NCBI GenBank assembly: GCA_949357655.1
Contig: CASHTG010000017.1
Coordinates: forward strand, 1,674,001 to 1,738,000
Length of the DNA stretch: 64,000 nt
Source of the DNA: Parascedosporium putredinis
Lineage: Eukaryota; Ascomycota; Sordariomycetes; Microascales; Microascaceae
Direction of reading: 5' to 3'
A program made the position numbers and the translations under genes. Shown piece by piece: positions 62,733-64,000 of the stretch (position 1 is its first letter; each line of letters begins with the position of its first letter). Below the pieces are notes generated by a model. That model saw only the letters and a list, made by a program, of their open reading frames with translations. It was not told the origin of the DNA and did no database searches.

Positions 62733-63223
62733 ATCAATTCCTGAATGACGAGAGGGAACAAGCACAAGCAGTGGCGCATCAGGTCGACCCCTTCGCCAAG
62801 GGTCCTTTTGGCAGAGGAAGGAAACTCCACAGTTTGGGCGATCTGGCTTGGCACTACATTCAATACTTGTCAAATGCTCTGTGTTTGTTGGTCTTCTTTT
62901 CTTATTACGACACGCATCTCCATTCGATACTTAAATACTCGTGTCCCCCTTGTCGCACCACCCGCTCGCATGCATCCATCATAGATCAACCCCCATCGCC
63001 CAAAAGACGCACGCGCCTCCGTTTCTTCGTTTCCCTCGGATACTTGCGTCTCTTTTGTTTCCACTCCATCCTGGACAAAACATTCAAATATTATCTGACC
63101 CCCCCTCCCTCCCTCCTATCCTCTCTTTGAAGAGCTTCCCTCGCACTTCTTAAAAAAACACAGCATCCATCTCGCCCCTCCATTAAACCAACACACGTTT
63201 TCGCGAAAAACAAAAACGAAACC

Positions 63224-64000
63224 ATGTCCAACGTCAACTACGGCACCACCCCGGCCGAGGGCGCCAGCGTCGCCCCCGCTCTCGGTTCCGTCAACGGCAG
63301 CACCGCCGTGAGCGCGGGGAAGCGAGCCGACCTCGGTGGACGCGGGTCCCAAGACGATGGCTTCGCGCCCGAGGCTGCCATGATCGTCGAACCTGCCCGC
63401 CAGGAGGACCTCCAGCGCAGCTATGCCACCATTGTTGACTCCAACGCGAACCCCAAGGGCTGGTACGGTTCCATGAGTAAGTTGCCACCTCTCTCTTTCC
63501 CCCTTTCCCAACCTAGCGCTAGACGCGTCGCGTGTGCATCCAATCCCCAAGAAGAGTGAAGAGGGGAAACAAAACCAATGAGCTAGAAAAAGAGAAGAAA
63601 GAAGGAGGAGGATTGAATGTGAAGCGCACCAGATAATCCCCCAGTCCTCAATCAGGCTGTTCAAACCAAACCAAACCAAAAAAATGGTTTGCTAATCCAG
63701 GAAACCCCCATCGTACAGTCAACAGCTTCGGCGGCTGCATCGGCACCATCGGCGCCTTCCCCTGCTGCCCCTTCCCCAACCCCTACAAGAACGTCAGCCA
63801 GGGCCACGTCGGCCTCGTCACCAAATTCGGCAAGTTCTACAAGGCCGTCGACCCCGGCCTCGTCAAGGTCAACCCCTCAGCGAGCGCCTGATCCAGGTCG
63901 ACGTCAAGATCCAGATCGCCGAGGTGCCCCAGCAGACCTGCATGACCAAGGACAACGTCACCCTCCACCTCACCTCCGTCATCTACTACCACATCGTCTC
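63224..64000 (+). CDS. Stomatin/SPFH (band 7) family protein, cut by window end
   Basis: Exon 1 is 63224-63476 and exon 2 starts at 63719 and runs off the window, so the 3' part is missing. The N-terminal about 84 residues are variable and end in KGWYGSM. Exon 2 begins with INSFGGCIGTIGAFPCCPF, a hydrophobic membrane hairpin with Cys that could be palmitoylated. It continues into the SPFH domain (GHVGLVTKFGKFYKAVDPGL, then SERLIQVDVKIQIAEVPQQ, TKDNVTLHLTSVIYYHIV). A C lost from the run 63873-63876 shifts the frame in the middle of that domain. An alternative acceptor at 63700 is in the same phase and would add six residues (RNPHRT-like); I prefer 63718 because the resulting start matches the family. 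Stomatins organise membrane microdomains and modulate transporters; the specific role here is unknown. Confidence 0.88.

Larger units (their letters stand above)
59017..63223. other. Intergenic region, no gene recognised
   Basis: About 4.2 kb between APC10 and the stomatin gene. It holds repeats of an AAACACACGA unit at 62041-62066, an 18-T-like run near 62115-62130, and a GGGATG-rich tract at 62693-62732. The last 150 bases contain CT-rich and A-rich leader sequence. No frame resembles a known family. Confidence 0.45.

Noticed and set aside
6411..63900. Interrupted frames in core genes read as pseudogenes or programmed frameshifting
   Set aside because: Breaks are many, mostly at C/G runs and in essential genes, and lack slippery-site context; base loss in the sequence is simpler.
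1..64000. Secondary-metabolite cluster, CRISPR array or defence island
   Set aside because: No synthase, cytochrome P450, array of spaced repeats or defence gene was seen; the recognised genes are housekeeping.

Overview
The window looks like a stretch of a filamentous ascomycete genome, most likely a Sordariomycete. The evidence is short GT-AG introns with CTAAC/CTGAC-like branch sites, CT-rich leaders upstream of start codons, G+C-rich codons in the coding exons and a single AT-rich block. It also carries fungal families: a DUF3425-type bZIP, an Nrd1/Seb1-type RNA-binding protein, a Pma1-type proton pump, a Yhm2-type carrier and an intron-containing tRNA-Pro. No database search was run. Names rest on recognised motifs and remembered family architecture.

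Layout: 0.1-0.6 kb, small Cys-rich protein (+); 0.6-6.4 kb, no gene recognised; 6.4-8.8 kb, long-chain acyl-CoA synthetase (+); 9.2-10.3 kb, AT-rich island; 10.4-13.5 kb, large WD40 protein (+); 14.5-17.3 kb, Nrd1/Seb1-like protein (-); 20.4-22.2 kb, mitochondrial citrate synthase (+); 25.4-26.7 kb, Yhm2-type mitochondrial carrier (+); 27.7 kb, tRNA-Pro(AGG) (-); 30.0-31.3 kb, a broken coding region of unknown family (+); 31.3-43.7 kb, no gene recognised; 43.7-46.8 kb, plasma-membrane H+-ATPase (+); 47.9-49.9 kb, DCAF4-like WD40 protein (+); 50.9-52.8 kb, bZIP factor (-) with a long CT-rich leader; 56.9-57.6 kb, small unknown protein (+); 58.0-59.0 kb, APC10/Doc1 (+); 63.2 kb to the window end, stomatin/SPFH protein (+, cut by the window edge).

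The strongest general signal concerns sequence quality. Nearly every conserved gene is broken by one-base losses, mostly in C runs (G runs for minus-strand genes). Restoring one base at each site gives full-length proteins, and total exon lengths become divisible by three for the synthetase, citrate synthase, the carrier, the H+-ATPase, the bZIP and APC10. I read these as homopolymer undercalls rather than pseudogenes, so every CDS below is given as the intended gene span with its break sites named.

Functionally, citrate synthase and the citrate/2-oxoglutarate carrier lie next to each other, which links citrate production to its export. Acyl-CoA synthetase and the proton pump are further core-metabolism genes. 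Three genes point to ubiquitin ligases: APC10, the DCAF4-like protein and possibly the large WD40 protein.
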